This document shows positions 1-11,779 of a DNA stretch of 64,000 bases, piece by piece. Location: NCBI RefSeq assembly GCF_000283155.1, contig NW_004454261.1, positions 383,312-447,311 on the forward strand, written 5' to 3'. The notes under the pieces are model-generated. The model searched no databases. It was not told where the DNA came from and saw nothing but the letters and a program-made list of their open reading frames with translations. The translations under genes were made by a program, and so were the position numbers. The stretch's first letter is position 1. The number at the start of each line of letters is the position of its first letter. The DNA comes from Ceratotherium simum simum (Eukaryota; Chordata; Mammalia; Perissodactyla; Rhinocerotidae).

Positions 1-128
1 TACAATGATGTACACCTGAAATTTTTACAATGTTATAAACCAATGTTACTGCAATAAACAAAAAATTAAAAAATAAATAAATAAATAAATAAATAAAATT
101 CATATGTTGAAAAAAAAAAAAAGTCTGC
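1..128 (+). mobile_element. L1 3' end with A-rich tail
   Basis: The 'gtacacctgaaatttttacaa' type sequence followed by 'caataaacaaaaaatt', an (aaat)n run and an A tail matches the terminus of mammalian L1 3'UTRs repeated elsewhere in this window (for example near 40640-40700). Only the last ~100 bp is inside the window. Confidence 0.7.
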
Positions 129-129
129 C

Positions 130-1737
130 ACAGATTCCTTTCTTTTGTTTGCATGTTGGAATAATAGACCAATCACTGTGGGCAGGGAAAACTCTAAGAA
201 TGGCTTTTAACAACTCAGTTGCTATACTGTGAGCTTTTTCTGGTCCATGAGGGGACTATGTTGTAGACTGAGGATCTCAAATATCATCCTCAGGGTTTTG
301 CCACTTTGTTTCCTGCATCCATTCTTGGACTTTGCCAGGTCCTACCAACACGTGCACAAGCTGATGAAGATCAGGCGGCCCAGAGTCACAGGCCCCTATA
401 ATGACTTTAAATTCTTCAAAAAACTTATGGGGTTCCTCCCTAGGTTTAGGAAATTCTTTAACTGTGTTCCTTAGTTTGGCCTTTGACCAAGGAGTAAAAG
501 ATACTTGAGGAGGATCACCTACAACCTAAGGTGGTTTTATCTTAAAAGGTAACTCTTCAATAGTCTCTTCAGAGTATAAAGGTGGTTCAGATAGAGAATT
601 ATCATAATATGAGGACTCAGGTAAAGGAGGATGGAGGGGAGCAATAGGAATCCCGTTGGTCTTACTGTCTTTTGTTTTGGGTATCTCTTGTGTCTTTTAT
701 TTTTCATTAGCCTTTTGCAAGGAGTCTTTTAATGAAGCTATTTTGGAATCTTGGAGGCTTTTGGAAGCTTCTGCCTATCAATTAAGGTCGGCGTCCCATT
801 CTGTTTTTTCAACTTGGGATCCCTTGCTCTCAAGTGTACTTCTTAAATGAGTGATCTTGTCTAATTGGAATATTGCCCACAATGGCCATTGTAATTCTAG
901 GTTGTCTTTGGTAAGATTTTGTCATTGTTGTTAATATCTACAGTTTGCAGAACCATAGTTCTTAAACATAAAGCAAGCAGATGTGCCAGCAGGTGGCACT
1001 CTCAACTCTTAGGATATAAAGGATCCTATCTCTTTTAGCTACGTCTTTTGGTTTCTCAGAGCCAAACTAATATCTAAGAGGGACATGCCATGGGATCCTA
1101 TCACAGGAGTCTTTGGGGTTTTTTGGTGAGTGCTCTAATGGCTTTCAAGTGCTCAACCCAGGTCCACCAATTTTTGTGCCTTTTGACTTCCGAAATTCCC
1201 ACAAGCAATTAGCCTTTACCTACACAAAATAAGACAAACATGTGCACCTTAACACACCAGCAGCAACCAAAGAAATGTTACCATGGACTGGCCAATAGAA
1301 GACTGTGTGCACTACCAACACTTCTCAACATAGACTAAACCGTCAGACTCAAGTAAATGGGGACTTTGGATTGGAACTAGGAAAAGGACTAAACCAGTAA
1401 AGACCAGTAAACAGGGACTGCAGACTGGAGCTTAGGAAAGAGATTCCAAACAACTCAGAATTGTGGACTGAACCAAAGGCTAGGGACTGGTGTTCTGTAT
1501 GGAACTGTCTGCCAGCTCAAGCTGACCCACTAAGGCCTGGACTGGAAAGTCAGTTAGATCAGGAGCTCAGTGCAAAGAGAACAGAGCTCAGAACAGAGAG
1601 AAACTTACCCACAGCCCTCAGAAATGGTGAGAAAGACAGTGAATTCAAAGGGTTCATGGAAGACCATGCTTATGTTTCTCATTGTCCTCAAATCCTGTCA
1701 GAAGTTTGCTTCAGATCTCACCACTGCCACCAAACCT
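130..1737 (-). pseudogene. ERV remnant, antisense gag and leader (class I-like)
   Basis: The complement of about 230-900 reads as a broken gag polyprotein. The stretch from ~500 down to ~290 resembles a retroviral capsid amino-terminal region (contains FPKPREEPHKFFEEF and a PPDLHQL segment). Stops and frameshifts interrupt it. The 900-1737 part is the probable leader between gag and the LTR. The + strand open frames here are shadows. No pol or env lies in the window, so the element is truncated, perhaps by the L1 at its left. Confidence 0.6.
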
Positions 1738-2215
1738 GTTAAAGAAAAAAAATTCAACTGAGTAAATTTAAAGATCTAATTGGCTTTATTCGGCAGATCA
1801 TAAATCAGTCAGCATCTCATCTAACAAGTAGAAAGGAATTCGGAGTTGGAGAAAATGGAGGGTTTTTATACGCAAAAAGAGGGTGGGACAAAGTTAAAAG
1901 AGGGGATTATTTCAAGCAAGGCCACCTTCCCTTAGAGGAAGACTGGGGGCCTCATCAGGCAGATTATCTCACTAGGATTGATCAAGAAGTTTCAGACTGA
2001 TTGCTTTAAGATTCCACTCCTGGAAGAGGCTGAAACTGCAATTAGGCTAAGTATTAAGTCTTGATGGGGCTTAGCACAAGGGACTCTGTCTTGGGCCTGC
2101 TGTTTCTTTTTAACATCTGTCATCGTGGAGGTCCCCTTGGGTGCCTCCTTATGTTGGGGCATCAGCCTGAGGAGCAGCCGATGACCGTTCACACTTAAAA
2201 ATTCTTTACAAAACA
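1738..2215 (-). mobile_element. ERV LTR, minus strand (5' LTR of the gag remnant)
   Basis: Read on the minus strand it has a TATA-like TATAAAA (near 1864-1870), a poly(A) signal AATAAAG about 80 bp further on, and a terminal CTTTAACA that abuts the internal leader. The left (+) boundary, TGTTAAAG, is clear; the right boundary is only estimated. I could not match the sequence after the LTR confidently to a primer tRNA. Confidence 0.55.
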
Positions 2216-3041
2216 AGCTATTTGGGGAGGTCGTTATCTCCAGTCGAGATGCAGTGGTTTGGTTACTCTTGACTTACACAAAACTTGGAAGGAAACTGAA
2301 GCAACATGCACATGAAGGAATCTACACCTACGCAGCATGCAAAAGAGCAAACCACAGCTATCCACACCGGTGTGGACAGTTTTCACAGAAATATAGCTGA
2401 GCAAAGGTAACCTCATGGGAGAAAGTTGCCCACCATACTTGGTGCACAGCCAATTGCAGGCTCCGAAGGGAGTTGCAGTCAAGACATCCATGGCAGGCCA
2501 TGCTCTTATGCATGGCTGCATTCCTAGCCAGGTGCCTTCAACAGAGGCTTCCTGATAAAGAGGTCTGATAGTGACTCCTGATGAGCTTACAGAGTCATCC
2601 ATTTATCAGGAGGCAGGGAAAATCGTGAAGACACTTCTTCTCCACTCTGGCTCAATCATCAGTAATTTTCTACTTCTGTCCCTTCCCTTCTCCCTCCCCC
2701 AGACCTCAGGTCCATAAAACTGCACAAGCCTTTTGTTTAGGGTTGCCTTGGCCATGAGACAACCCCTACATCTGTGCTATTTCAGCTGACTCGCAACCAT
2801 CACGCCATTCCTGGGGAAGGTGGAACAGTGGGAGGTCGGTGTTTTCTAGTTTAGCTTGTTGCTCATACTGTAATCGCAGTAAATGATTAAAGTCTTGACT
2901 ATTACTTTCATTTTGACTTGCCTAATGAGGTAATTTGACATCTGGCCCCTCAGCTCTCTCCAGCGTGCTTCAGCTCTTGATATTACTGTCTTTTTCCTGA
3001 CAGTACCGTCAACCATCTCCAGAGAGGATGAACTTTCCTTC
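2216..3041. other. Unclassified, probably repeat-derived DNA
   Basis: No exon, SINE or L1 was recognised. The segment 2640-2940 has LTR-like composition (TATA-less, ending with an 'aaagtcttgac...tttgaca' tail), but its limits cannot be set. The 122-residue antisense open frame at 2234-2602 has no recognised domain. Confidence 0.35.
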
Positions 3042-3489
3042 TGTGGAAATTAATAAACAGAAACGTCGTTTAAAATGGAGTCGGGGGGCCGGAAGAGCAA
3101 ACGCTCACACATATGCCGCTCATTGCGCACTACAGACCCCAAAAGGAAAAGACGGACCCTGCGTCTCTGACAGAAACGATATCACTTACTACCCCAGCAG
3201 AAGGAAGAAAGAAATTCCTCCTTGCCCAGCAACAGCTCAGCCAATAATAGGCTGCCATAACTGAGCCAATGAAAAGCCACTATACTTGGAACTCCCAGTT
3301 TCCTCCAATGAACTGTTTGTTTATAACAGCCCCTCCCCACTTCATAAAAGAATTTTCCACTCCTTTGTTTCTCTGGACTTCTCTGTGGTTCACCACAGAC
3401 CGCCTGTCCCAAATGCAATTCTTTGCTGTTCCCAAGCAAACGCATTTTGCTGGTAAAATAACTGGCTGTTTATTTGTTTTAGGTCAACA
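3042..3489 (+). mobile_element. Solo LTR, plus strand (class I ERV type)
   Basis: Begins TGTGGAAATTAATAAAC and ends TAGGTCAACA, giving TG...CA ends. It contains CATAAAAG (TATA-like, near 3342) and a typical U5 with 'ctgttcccaagcaaacgcatt' and a 'ggtaaaataactggctg' stretch. Flanks CTTC and CCTC differ at one base and could be a decayed 4-bp TSD. Confidence 0.6.
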
Positions 3490-4509
3490 CCTCTGTTAGG
3501 CAGCTAGGCTGGAGCCACTAGCCCTTCCATATCTCCTTAATTCACTCAAGGATTGAGTTGATCCAACACTGGGCACCAATGCTTGTGAGAACTGGTCTGT
3601 TCTCGGTTTTTGCTCACTCTACCAAATGCTTGGTGTGTTCACCAGGGTTCCCGCTCCTCAGTGGACCTGAACTCCAATTTTTGTCCCTCTAGCCTCATAA
3701 ATATGTCAAAAGCTCTGCTCGTGTCCTCGGCCTCTGAGCCACTCCTTCCAGATCTTATTGATTGATGCCCCTGGGGAGAATCAGCTGCCAACCTCCGAAC
3801 TTCACTCCACATCTTGGCTCTGCAACTTTTCCCAGCATTGGTAGTTCTTCCAATGCATCCAAACAGATTATTTTTATATCTGCTGCCCAGAATTTCTATC
3901 TGCTCTTGAGGAAAAAAAAAAAAAAAAGACCACAGACTCAAAACTTTGAAACCAGCATGTGCCATTTAAAGACCCACAGTGCATTGCAGGAAGAAATGAA
4001 GGCTGCCCTCCCACCAGGAATATGGGAACCCCACACTTAGGTTTCTTAACAATGAAAACTAGAGGTTGTTTAGTCCTGAGAACTCAATATTCTTCTTCGG
4101 TAATCTTTTTCAGATTTGCTTTGGGACCCATAGAGAGAGGAGAGCCTTATACTCACAAATCAACTTCAGAAGGCTCTTACACTTGAAAAAGATTAAAATA
4201 CAGATTTTAGGGGGAGAGGGAGAGGTTCAGGATTCATTCAGAAAAACAAAGGGATGTGTGAAGCCAAAAACAGGTCATGAAGTTATATCCAAGGAGTAAA
4301 ATATTAATGATCCCTTCATTAGCTGAAACAAAATTTTAAGTTTGAGACATGTCACATGAAATTCTGCTGATTGTGGAGAGAATAATTACGCTATTGTATC
4401 CCACGCGGTGGCTATGGAAATTCACACGTTTATAGCTATGTACTGATTGTAAATACTGATTGTACTGACGCTATAAATATGCCTTTTCAACCATTGTTCC
4501 TTATATTGT
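3490..4509. other. No gene recognised; unclassified
   Basis: No exon or named repeat could be supported. A 15-A run at 3910-3926 suggests the tail of an old retroposed sequence. Scattered open frames of up to 108 codons lack domains, start context and conservation cues. Confidence 0.4.
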
Positions 4510-4740
4510 TTCCTAGAACTGCCATAACAAAGTACCACAAATTTGGTGGCTTAAAACAACAGAGATTTATTCTTGCACAGTTCTGGAGGCCAGAAGTCCA
4601 ATATCAAAGTGTTGGCAGGGCCATGCTCCCTGTAAAGACTGTAGGAGAGGAACTTTCCTGGTTTCTTCTACCTTCAGATGGCAATCCTTGGTGTTATTTG
4701 ACTTGTGACTGCTTCACACCAATCTCTGGCTTTCTGCATT
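4510..4740 (-). mobile_element. MaLR (MLT1-type) LTR, 3' part
   Basis: The complement of the MLT1 3' end: 'gccataacaaagtaccacaaa', 'ggtggcttaaaacaacag', 'cagttctggaggccagaagt'. The other half of an MLT1-type LTR in the same orientation lies at 7255-7450. They may be one element split by the insertions between them. Confidence 0.7.
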
Positions 4741-5019
4741 AGTGTGTGTGTCTGTATTTTAGGAAAACTCAGTCTTCTCATGTTTCTCCTTTATTCTCAC
4801 ACTACTGCCACACTCACAACACTTGGGATGCTAGATGTGTGTGTGGGGGGTTCCACACCAAGCAGTTCTCCAACACCAGCTGGATGTCCTTCAATTCTGA
4901 CACTATCTACCTGGAGGTAGCATCAGATCCCACAGGTTAAGGGAAAGTCCAGGTTGTCACCTGTGCTTCTGACTGATGAGCTATAGATTGGAGATTCCAA
5001 CAACTCCCTTCTTGTAAAA

Positions 5020-6148
5020 TCGGCAAATAGTTAGCCATTGATGACTAAGCAGCTAGTAAACATGGGGGATCGGAATTGGCCACCTCAAAATATATCTCTA
5101 CCTGAAAGATACTTTGACCCCCACCCCCATTAACTGACTAAAAGAGTTTGGGATGGGAGCCCTGCCCCCAGAACAGGCCATCATCATAGACATCTCTGGG
5201 TATCTGGGAGGGTCATTGCTAAGTCCATTCTTAGTTCTGGTTACCCTTTATAACAGACATGCGCATTTGTAAAGGAAATCTCCATTTGTAAAGGTATCTT
5301 CTTCCCTGTACCAGGAAGAAGAGGGGCATGGCCTTACCTAGAAACTTATAAGAATGGAAGGTAAGGACTTAAATCTGCATCATAAACATACCCATCGTTA
5401 ACTGTGCTGTTTAGGCAATATGCTATCTGACTCCCACTAGGTTCATATAGATAACATCTCCCTGGAAGCCTGAGTCACCATGGTAATGGGTGTTTGAGCT
5501 ATTTCTTTCAGGAATTGGAATCCCTTGTCCACTTCAGGCTGGTTGAGACCACCAACCCATCAACTGGGTCCATGCAGACATATGTCCGATAAGCAACCTT
5601 TTGACACGGAGAGGTTAAAACTCCACCCTCAGGGCGTGCTAATGTCACCATTCTGTGGGGCTGGCCCCGTGGCTTAGTGGTTAAGTGCACGCCCTCCGCT
5701 GCTGGTGGCCTGGGTTCGGATCCTGGGCGTGCACCGACGCACTGCTTCTCCTGCCATGTTAAGGTCGCGTCCCACATACTGCAACTAGATGGATGTGCAG
5801 CTATGACATACAATTATCTACTGGGGCTTTGGGGGGAAAAATAAATAAAGTTTAATGTCACCATTCTGTGAACGTGCACCCTACAAAGAAGCATGAAGCC
5901 TGACTACAGTTACACAGATCATCAATTATCTCATCTCTCCTCACCTCCAATCATTTCAGATCACCTTGCCCCCTCCCCCATAAATATCCCTGAGTCCCTA
6001 TTTTCTGGGAAGTGGATTTGAGATTCATTATCCCATTTCCTCACTTGGCTGCCTTGTGATTAATAAATCCTCCTTCTCTGCTCCAATCTCATCATCTCAG
6101 TGTTTGGCTTTCTTGGAAGCCGGCAAAAATGGACCTGGTGCAGTAACA
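5020..6148 (+). mobile_element. LTR, family A, copy 1, carrying an ERE
   Basis: Shares long stretches with the copies at 19952, 34161 and 50930, including 'caccatggtaatgggtg', 'gatcatcaattatctca', 'ataaatatccctgagtc' and the U5 end 'gacctggtgcagtaaca'. A poly(A)-like AATAAA sits near 6062. An ERE interrupts it at 5658-5852. The 5' boundary is estimated from similarity to the 20 kb copy ('gttagccattgatgact'). Confidence 0.7.
5658..5852 (+). mobile_element. ERE SINE in family A LTR
   Basis: tRNA-derived SINE ending in 'ctggggctttgggg' and (aaat)n. An 18-bp TSD, TAATGTCACCATTCTGTG, is at 5640-5657 and 5853-5870. Confidence 0.95.
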
Positions 6149-6149
6149 C

Positions 6150-6715
6150 TTGGATTCCATGAATTTGCTAGAGCAGCTCAAAGAACTCGGAGAAACATTT
6201 TACTTACTAGATTACTGGCTTGTTATAAAAGGATATAACTCAGGAACAGCCAGATGGAAAAGATGAGTCGGGCAAGGTATGAGGAAAGGGGTGCAGAGCT
6301 TCCATGCTCTCACCAGGCACGCCTCACTCCCCAAATCTCTGTGTGTTCACCAACCCAGAAGCTGTCCAAACCCCATCCTTTTGGGTTTTTACGGGGGCTT
6401 CATTACCTAGGCATGATTGATTCAATCATGGGCCATTGATGATTGATTCAACCTCCAGCCCCTCTTCCCTCCCCAAAGGTTCAGGGTTGGGAATGAAAGT
6501 TCCAAACCTCTAATCACATTGTTGGCTTCCCTGGCAACCAGCCCCCATCCTTAGGTTACCTAGGGGCTTTCCAAAAATCACCCCATTAACATAACAAGAC
6601 CCCTTTATGGTTCTCATCACTTAGGAAATTCCAAGGGTTTGGGGACCTCAGTGCCAGCAACACAGTGAAGACCAAATATATATTTTTTATTATAAACCAC
6701 AATATCACAGTCTGT
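6150..6715 (-). mobile_element. Old interspersed repeat, family X, copy 1
   Basis: Inverted relative to the copies at 9395 and 32550. Shared blocks include 'tgattgattcaa', 'ctggcaaccagcccccatcc', 'aggaaattccaagggttt' and the end 'gaccaaatatatat'. It is probably an ancient LTR, but I cannot name it. Confidence 0.6.
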
Positions 6716-6719
6716 TTCT

Positions 6720-7250
6720 CTTCTTGTTACTGCACAAAAATGGGGTTCTCCTACGCAATTCACATAAAAAAGCCAATTAATTACAGCATCAGCTTTTGGG
6801 AAAAGAAAACAGCTTTATTGCTGGATTCATCTGCAAAAAGACAGGGGGCATGTGCCCCCCTCAGATCTATCTCCCTGATTCAGGATTTATGGCAAAATTT
6901 AAGAAGTTATGGAGAACAGGCTGGTACATGGAAATGCTGGCAGGACAGGTTTTGGTTGGTGTGCTTTAAGCATTTACGGTAAGGTTCTAAACATTTATGG
7001 TAAGGTGGGGAAGGGATTTTAACACCAGATCTTCCTGAATGACAGACCCCTCACTTCTGATGAGAGTCCAGCTTTCAAGTTCTGGTCACATCCCTGGGCT
7101 TTGGTTCCATGGGAAGGAGAATCTTTGGTTCCACGGTCATTTCAGGTCAAGATTTCTTCTTCTGTGCATGCTCTGGCTATATGACTTTGCAAATTTCCTG
7201 AAAAACAATTCTTAATCACTCTGACGATAAAAGATGGGGTCTGTTCAAAT
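6720..7250 (-). mobile_element. Probable LTR fragment, minus strand
   Basis: On the minus strand it has an AATAAAGCTG poly(A)-type motif (complement near 6812) followed by a U5-like stretch. Boundaries are uncertain, and no second copy was found in the window. Confidence 0.4.
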
Positions 7251-7254
7251 TGGC

Positions 7255-7450
7255 TCTAGTGGGCTCATGGTTACATCCTCCTCTTATAAAGGCACCAGTG
7301 ATTGGATGTAGAACCCACCCAATGACCTCATCTTATCTTACATCTTAGTTATATCTGCAAAGACACTATTTCCAAATAAGGTCACATTAACAAGTACCAG
7401 GGATTAGGATTTGTACATATTTTTGGGGAGAACACAATTCAACCCATTAG
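7255..7450 (-). mobile_element. MaLR (MLT1-type) LTR, 5' part
   Basis: The complement of the MLT1 5' half: 'tataaaggcaccagtgattg', 'aatgacctcatcttatctta', 'ctgcaaagacactatttcc', 'aaataaggtcacatta', 'acaattcaaccc'. Confidence 0.7.
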
Positions 7451-7459
7451 AGGTACCAT

Positions 7460-8024
7460 CATTCTAAGAGATTCTTGAAGGAGGTAGGTAGACAAGGTGA
7501 GGGATGATGGACCACAGCCAACTATAACAGTGAGCAAGATGAAGGCAGTTATGCATCTTATGATCAGATTGGGCCGGTGGTATTCTAATTCATCATGACA
7601 GCCCTGAAGTTATCTGTGCTTTGTTTCAGTGCCATGTTCTTTCCTTGGTTAGTCTTCCATGCTACAAGTTAACTCTCTTTTCCCTTCTAAATGACAGTTT
7701 ACACAGGACTTCTAGGCTGTGACTTCTGGCAGAGGCAGAGCCCACGTGTTAGGGGCAATTTTGATGTGGTCGTGGCTTCTTATCCACAGATCAGTACAGA
7801 GTTAACTAGAAATGAAATTTGTGTATCCATGTGAGTTGTCCAGGATTTGGGAGCATCCAAGGGAATTTCAGAGGTTATAGTCCATCTGAGTGGGAGCAGT
7901 TCTTTCTCTAGAATTCCTTTTCATAGACCCAATCTTCCAGATGGAAGAGATGTGTTAGCCTGGAGTCCAGTGTGGACCTGGCCACCCATACTAATTCTGA
8001 GAAAGAGCTTAGAATTAAAGTGAA
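7460..8024. other. No feature recognised
   Basis: Mid-GC sequence without an exon, SINE or LTR signature that I can support. It may be an old internal retroelement segment. Confidence 0.3.
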
Positions 8025-9095
8025 TTTTTTGGTTTCTTATTTATGACACCAAAAGAACAAGCAACAAAAGAAAGAAGTAGATAAATGAGACTTCATCTAA
8101 ATTGCAAACATTTGTGCTTCAAAGGGCACCATCAAGGAAGTGAAAGGACAACCCACAGGATAGGAGAAAATATTTGCAAATCGTATGTCTGATAAGGGAC
8201 TTGTACCCAGAATATATAAAGAACTCTTAAAATAGAATTCAACAATTAAAAGACAAATAATCCAATTTAAAAACAGACAAAGAATTCAAATAGATATTTC
8301 TCCAAGAAGATATGCAAATGACCAATAAGCACATGGAAAGATGTTCAACATGGTTAGTCATTAGGGAAATGCAAATCAAAACCACAATAAGTTACCACTT
8401 TAAAACCACAATAAGATAGCCACCCACTAGGATAGTTATAATCAAAAATACAGATAATAAGATGAGGATGCAGAAAACTGGAATCCTCACACATTGCTGG
8501 TAGCATTCTAAAATGGTGCAGCCACTTTGAAAAACAGTTTGGCAGCTCCTCAAAAGGTCAAGCATAGAGTTACCAACTGACCCTGTCATTCCACTCCTAG
8601 GTATATATTTGAGAGAAATGAAAACATAGGTCCACTCAAAAATGTAAGTGTTCATAGCAGCATTATTCATGATAGTCAAAAAGTGGAAAAACCCAAATAC
8701 CCATTAACTGATGAATGGATAAACGTAATATGGTATAGCCACGTGATGGAAAAATATTTGGCAATAAAAATAAAGTACTGACTCATGCTACAACACGGAT
8801 GGGCCTTGAAAACATTATGCTAGCTGGAAGAAGCTAGACACAAAAGGCCACATATTGTATGATTCCATTTGTATGAAATGTGCAGAATAGGCAGATCCAT
8901 AGAGACAAAGTTAGTGGCTGTCAGGGACTGGGGAAAATGAGAGTAACTTCTAATGCATATGAGGTTTCTTTTGGAGGGATGAAAATATTCTAAAATCAGA
9001 TGGTGAATAAACTCTGTGGATGTACTAAAAACCATGGAATTGTGAATTTTATGGTATGTGGATTATATCTCAATAAAGTGAATCTTTATATCAAA
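8025..9095 (+). mobile_element. L1, ORF2 3' end and 3'UTR
   Basis: Runs from the ORF2 C-terminal coding remnant through the 'ttcatagcagcattattcat' and 'tggataaacgtaat' blocks, 'catgctacaacacggatgg', and the 3'UTR 'gattccatttgtatgaaatg' to 'tatctcaataaagtgaat'. The reading frame is broken throughout. Confidence 0.85.
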
Positions 9096-9099
9096 AGAG

Positions 9100-9394
9100 A
9101 ATTTTAACAGTGACGCCTGGAAACGCAGGACAATTCCACGGGGTCTGAGCCCCACCAATGGCTCAGCTACAGTCTGAATGATCATCGCAGTCACCAGAAG
9201 GAGCTCAGGGCACTTGGGGCCTATGCCATGCCCTGACTCAGAGGGTCTGTTACTTGCTCTCTATTCCCTGGCCCTGAGTTACCATTGTGTGTCTCCTTCT
9301 CTATTCACATCCAATTTCCTTTGCTCTGTTCTCTCATTCCCATCTTTGGGTTCCTGGTCTCCTGTCTACACAGAATATCAGAAGCCCTTGTGTT
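9100..9394. other. No feature recognised
   Basis: About 300 bp of moderately T/C-rich sequence. The 90-codon open frame beginning at 9178 runs into the following repeat and shows no domain. Confidence 0.3.
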
Positions 9395-10265
9395 ATTGTG
9401 ATATAATAAAATATTATATCAAACTGTTTTCCAATAAAATATTTTTATGATATAAAATATATATATTTGATCTTTATCCCTGGTTCCCGGCACAAGAGCT
9501 TCTAAAAAGCATGTAATTTCCTGAATGATAGGGGTAAGAGGACTGTCTTTTGTTATTCGTAATAATCCCCTTTCAAATATACCTGAGTTTATGCTAATGA
9601 AGTGACTCTTGGTGGGCCCCTAGATAGCTTCAGGATGAGGTCTGGTTCCCAGAGGAACCAACATGTGATTACAGGGTTGGAACTTTCAGCCCACCCCTCA
9701 ACCAAACCTCCAAAGGAGGGAAGAGGGGAGGGAGATCAATTAATCACCAATGGCCATGATTTAATCAACCACAACTGTTTCATGAAACCTCCATAGGAAC
9801 CCCTAAATGAAAAGGTTCAGAGAGCTTCTGGGTTGGTACCAGAGTGCATCCAGGTGCTAGGAGGGTGGTGCACCTGGAGAAGACACGGAAGGTCCACCCA
9901 CCTTCCCCTGCACCTTGCCCTATGCATCTCTTCCATTTGGCTCTTTCTCAGTTGCATCCTTCATAATAAACTGGTAATAGTAAGTAAAGTATTTTGTGAG
10001 TCCTGTGAGCTCTTCTAGCAGATCACTGAGAGGGTCATGCAAACCCCTGATTTATAGAAGATCAGTCAGAAGTACAGGAGGCCCAGAATTTGTGATTGTT
10101 GTCTGAAGTTGGGGGCAGTGTTATGGGACTGAGACCCCTGTGGGGTCTGCACTAACTCTGGGTAGTATCAGAATTGAATTGAATTGTAGGACATGCTGTT
10201 GGTGTCTGGAGAGTTAAACAATTGGTGGATGTGGGGGAAAAACTACACTTTCGGTGTCAGAAGTG
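9395..10265 (+). mobile_element. Old interspersed repeat, family X, copy 2 (longest)
   Basis: Starts with AT-rich 'tgtgatataataaaa', then 'ctggttcccggcacaagagc', 'ttcagagagcttctgggttgg', 'cttgccctatgcatctcttc', 'ataataaactggtaatagtaa' (a poly(A)-type AATAAA) and continues to about 10265. The structure suggests an ancient LTR or LTR-like element. Confidence 0.6.
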
Positions 10266-10429
10266 TTGTGCATAACAATTGCCCAGAGTCCCTCCCTACT
10301 ATGAGTCAGCATTTTGCACTCTCCTTCTAGCGTGAGACCTTTTATACAAGCTAAGGACCCATTAAAATATTTTCCCAGACAAAAGAGCAGTCCTCTTTCA
10401 AACATTGATTTTGCTGCTGTCCCCTAAAA

Positions 10430-11455
10430 TGGAGAAATGGCTACGCTTTCTAAAAGAGTAACCGTATTTTTGTTTAAAATAGCATTTTAAAGAGAAGCAG
10501 TCTGTAATAGTGGAGTAGGTACCTCCAAAAATCCACTTCTCCATAAAAGCAACAAGAACACTGGCATAATGATCAAAACCAACTTTTTTTAGAACGCTGG
10601 AAATTAACCAAAAACATGCAACAGTTCTCAAAGTATTTATTCAAAAAAAGTGATGGAATCTGAGTGAAGATAATGAGATATGTGGTGTTTTAACTCTTGT
10701 CATTTCCATCCCCCCTTTCCAGGTCTTCAATAACCTTGATAACCAAGAGGTTATCATTACAATTGCTGTGAAACTCAGCAGCCTACCGGCCACTGGAGGG
10801 GGCAGAACAGGTTTGAAGATCCCTACAAAGCCCCAAAGAGGATTGTTCCAATTTGACCCGCTTGACAGCTCCCTGTGAATCCAGACTCAGAGGATTTGTC
10901 TTTATTTGTCCTGATTCAGAACTCACTCTGAGTGAACAGCCTTTTCCCCAGGATGTGCATCAAAAACAATCAGTAACATTGCATCTGCCTGAGATAGAGA
11001 TAGCAGTTCGAGCAAGCAAGAGGAAGACAAAAAATACAAAAAGACAAGCTGGGGAATGAGATGAGGAATTTGAAAATTCCCAGAATATTCCTGGGAATCT
11101 AAAAGACCACACTCAGGGCTGTGAGGAAAGACTTGAGAAGGCCCTAATTTCACCTCTGACTGGCTAAAAGAAGGAAGTGAAAGCCAAAACAGATGTCACA
11201 AATACCACACATTGTATGATTCTATTTATATGGGATGTCAGAATACACAAATCCATAGGGGAAAAAAAAAATCACTAACCAGTGCTTGCTAGGAGTTAGG
11301 GGAAGGCTAAATTTGGGAGTGACAGCTAAGGAGTATGGAGTTTCCTTTTGTGGTGATGGGAATATCCTAGAATGGGATAGTGGTGATGGTTTCACAACTT
11401 TGTGAACATACTAAAAGCCACTAAATTGTACACATTAAAATGGTGAATTTCGGGG
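10430..11455 (+). mobile_element. Old L1M: 5'UTR-type segment joined to a 3'UTR segment
   Basis: 10430-11165 resembles the 5' region of old L1M elements ('gacagctccctgtgaatcc', 'agactcagaggattt', 'gagatagagatagcag'). It is followed at once by L1 3'UTR sequence (11190 onward: 'attgtatgattctatttata', 'gccactaaattgtac'). Nearly all of the ORFs is missing, so it is an internally deleted copy or two adjacent fragments. Confidence 0.55.
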
Positions 11456-11725
11456 GCCGGACCAGTGGCATAGCAGTTAAGTTTGCACATTCAGCTTCAA
11501 CGGCCTGGGTTTCGCCAGTTTGGATCCTGGGCGCGGACCTACTCACCACTCATCAAATCATGCTGAGGTGGCATCCCATATAGAAGAACTAGACAGATGT
11601 ACAACTATGACATACAACTACCTACCGGGGCTTTGGGCAGAAAAAAGGAAAAAAGGAAGAAGATTGACAACAGATGTTAGCTCAGGGCCAATCTTCCTCA
11701 AAAAATAAAAAAAATTTTTAAAAAA
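11456..11725 (+). mobile_element. ERE SINE (long form) in L1 3'UTR
   Basis: Starts 'ggccggaccagtggcatagc' and ends with the paired 'cagatgttagctcagggcc' block and an A tail. The host sequence 'taaaatggtgaattt' is duplicated on both sides (about 11436 and 11726). Confidence 0.9.
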
Positions 11726-11779
11726 TAAAATGGTGAATTTTGGGGTATGTGAATTTTATCACAATAATTTTATCATCTT
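11726..11779 (+). mobile_element. End of the L1 3'UTR interrupted by the ERE
   Basis: Resumes with the duplicated target and 'tatgtgaattttatcacaa', the usual L1 end, before an abutting L1 in the opposite orientation. Confidence 0.7.

Noticed and set aside
5508..5813. Recurring minus-strand peptide similar to frames at 26507-26710 and 40952-41170
   Set aside because: All are antisense or sense readings of the same ERE SINE, not a protein family.
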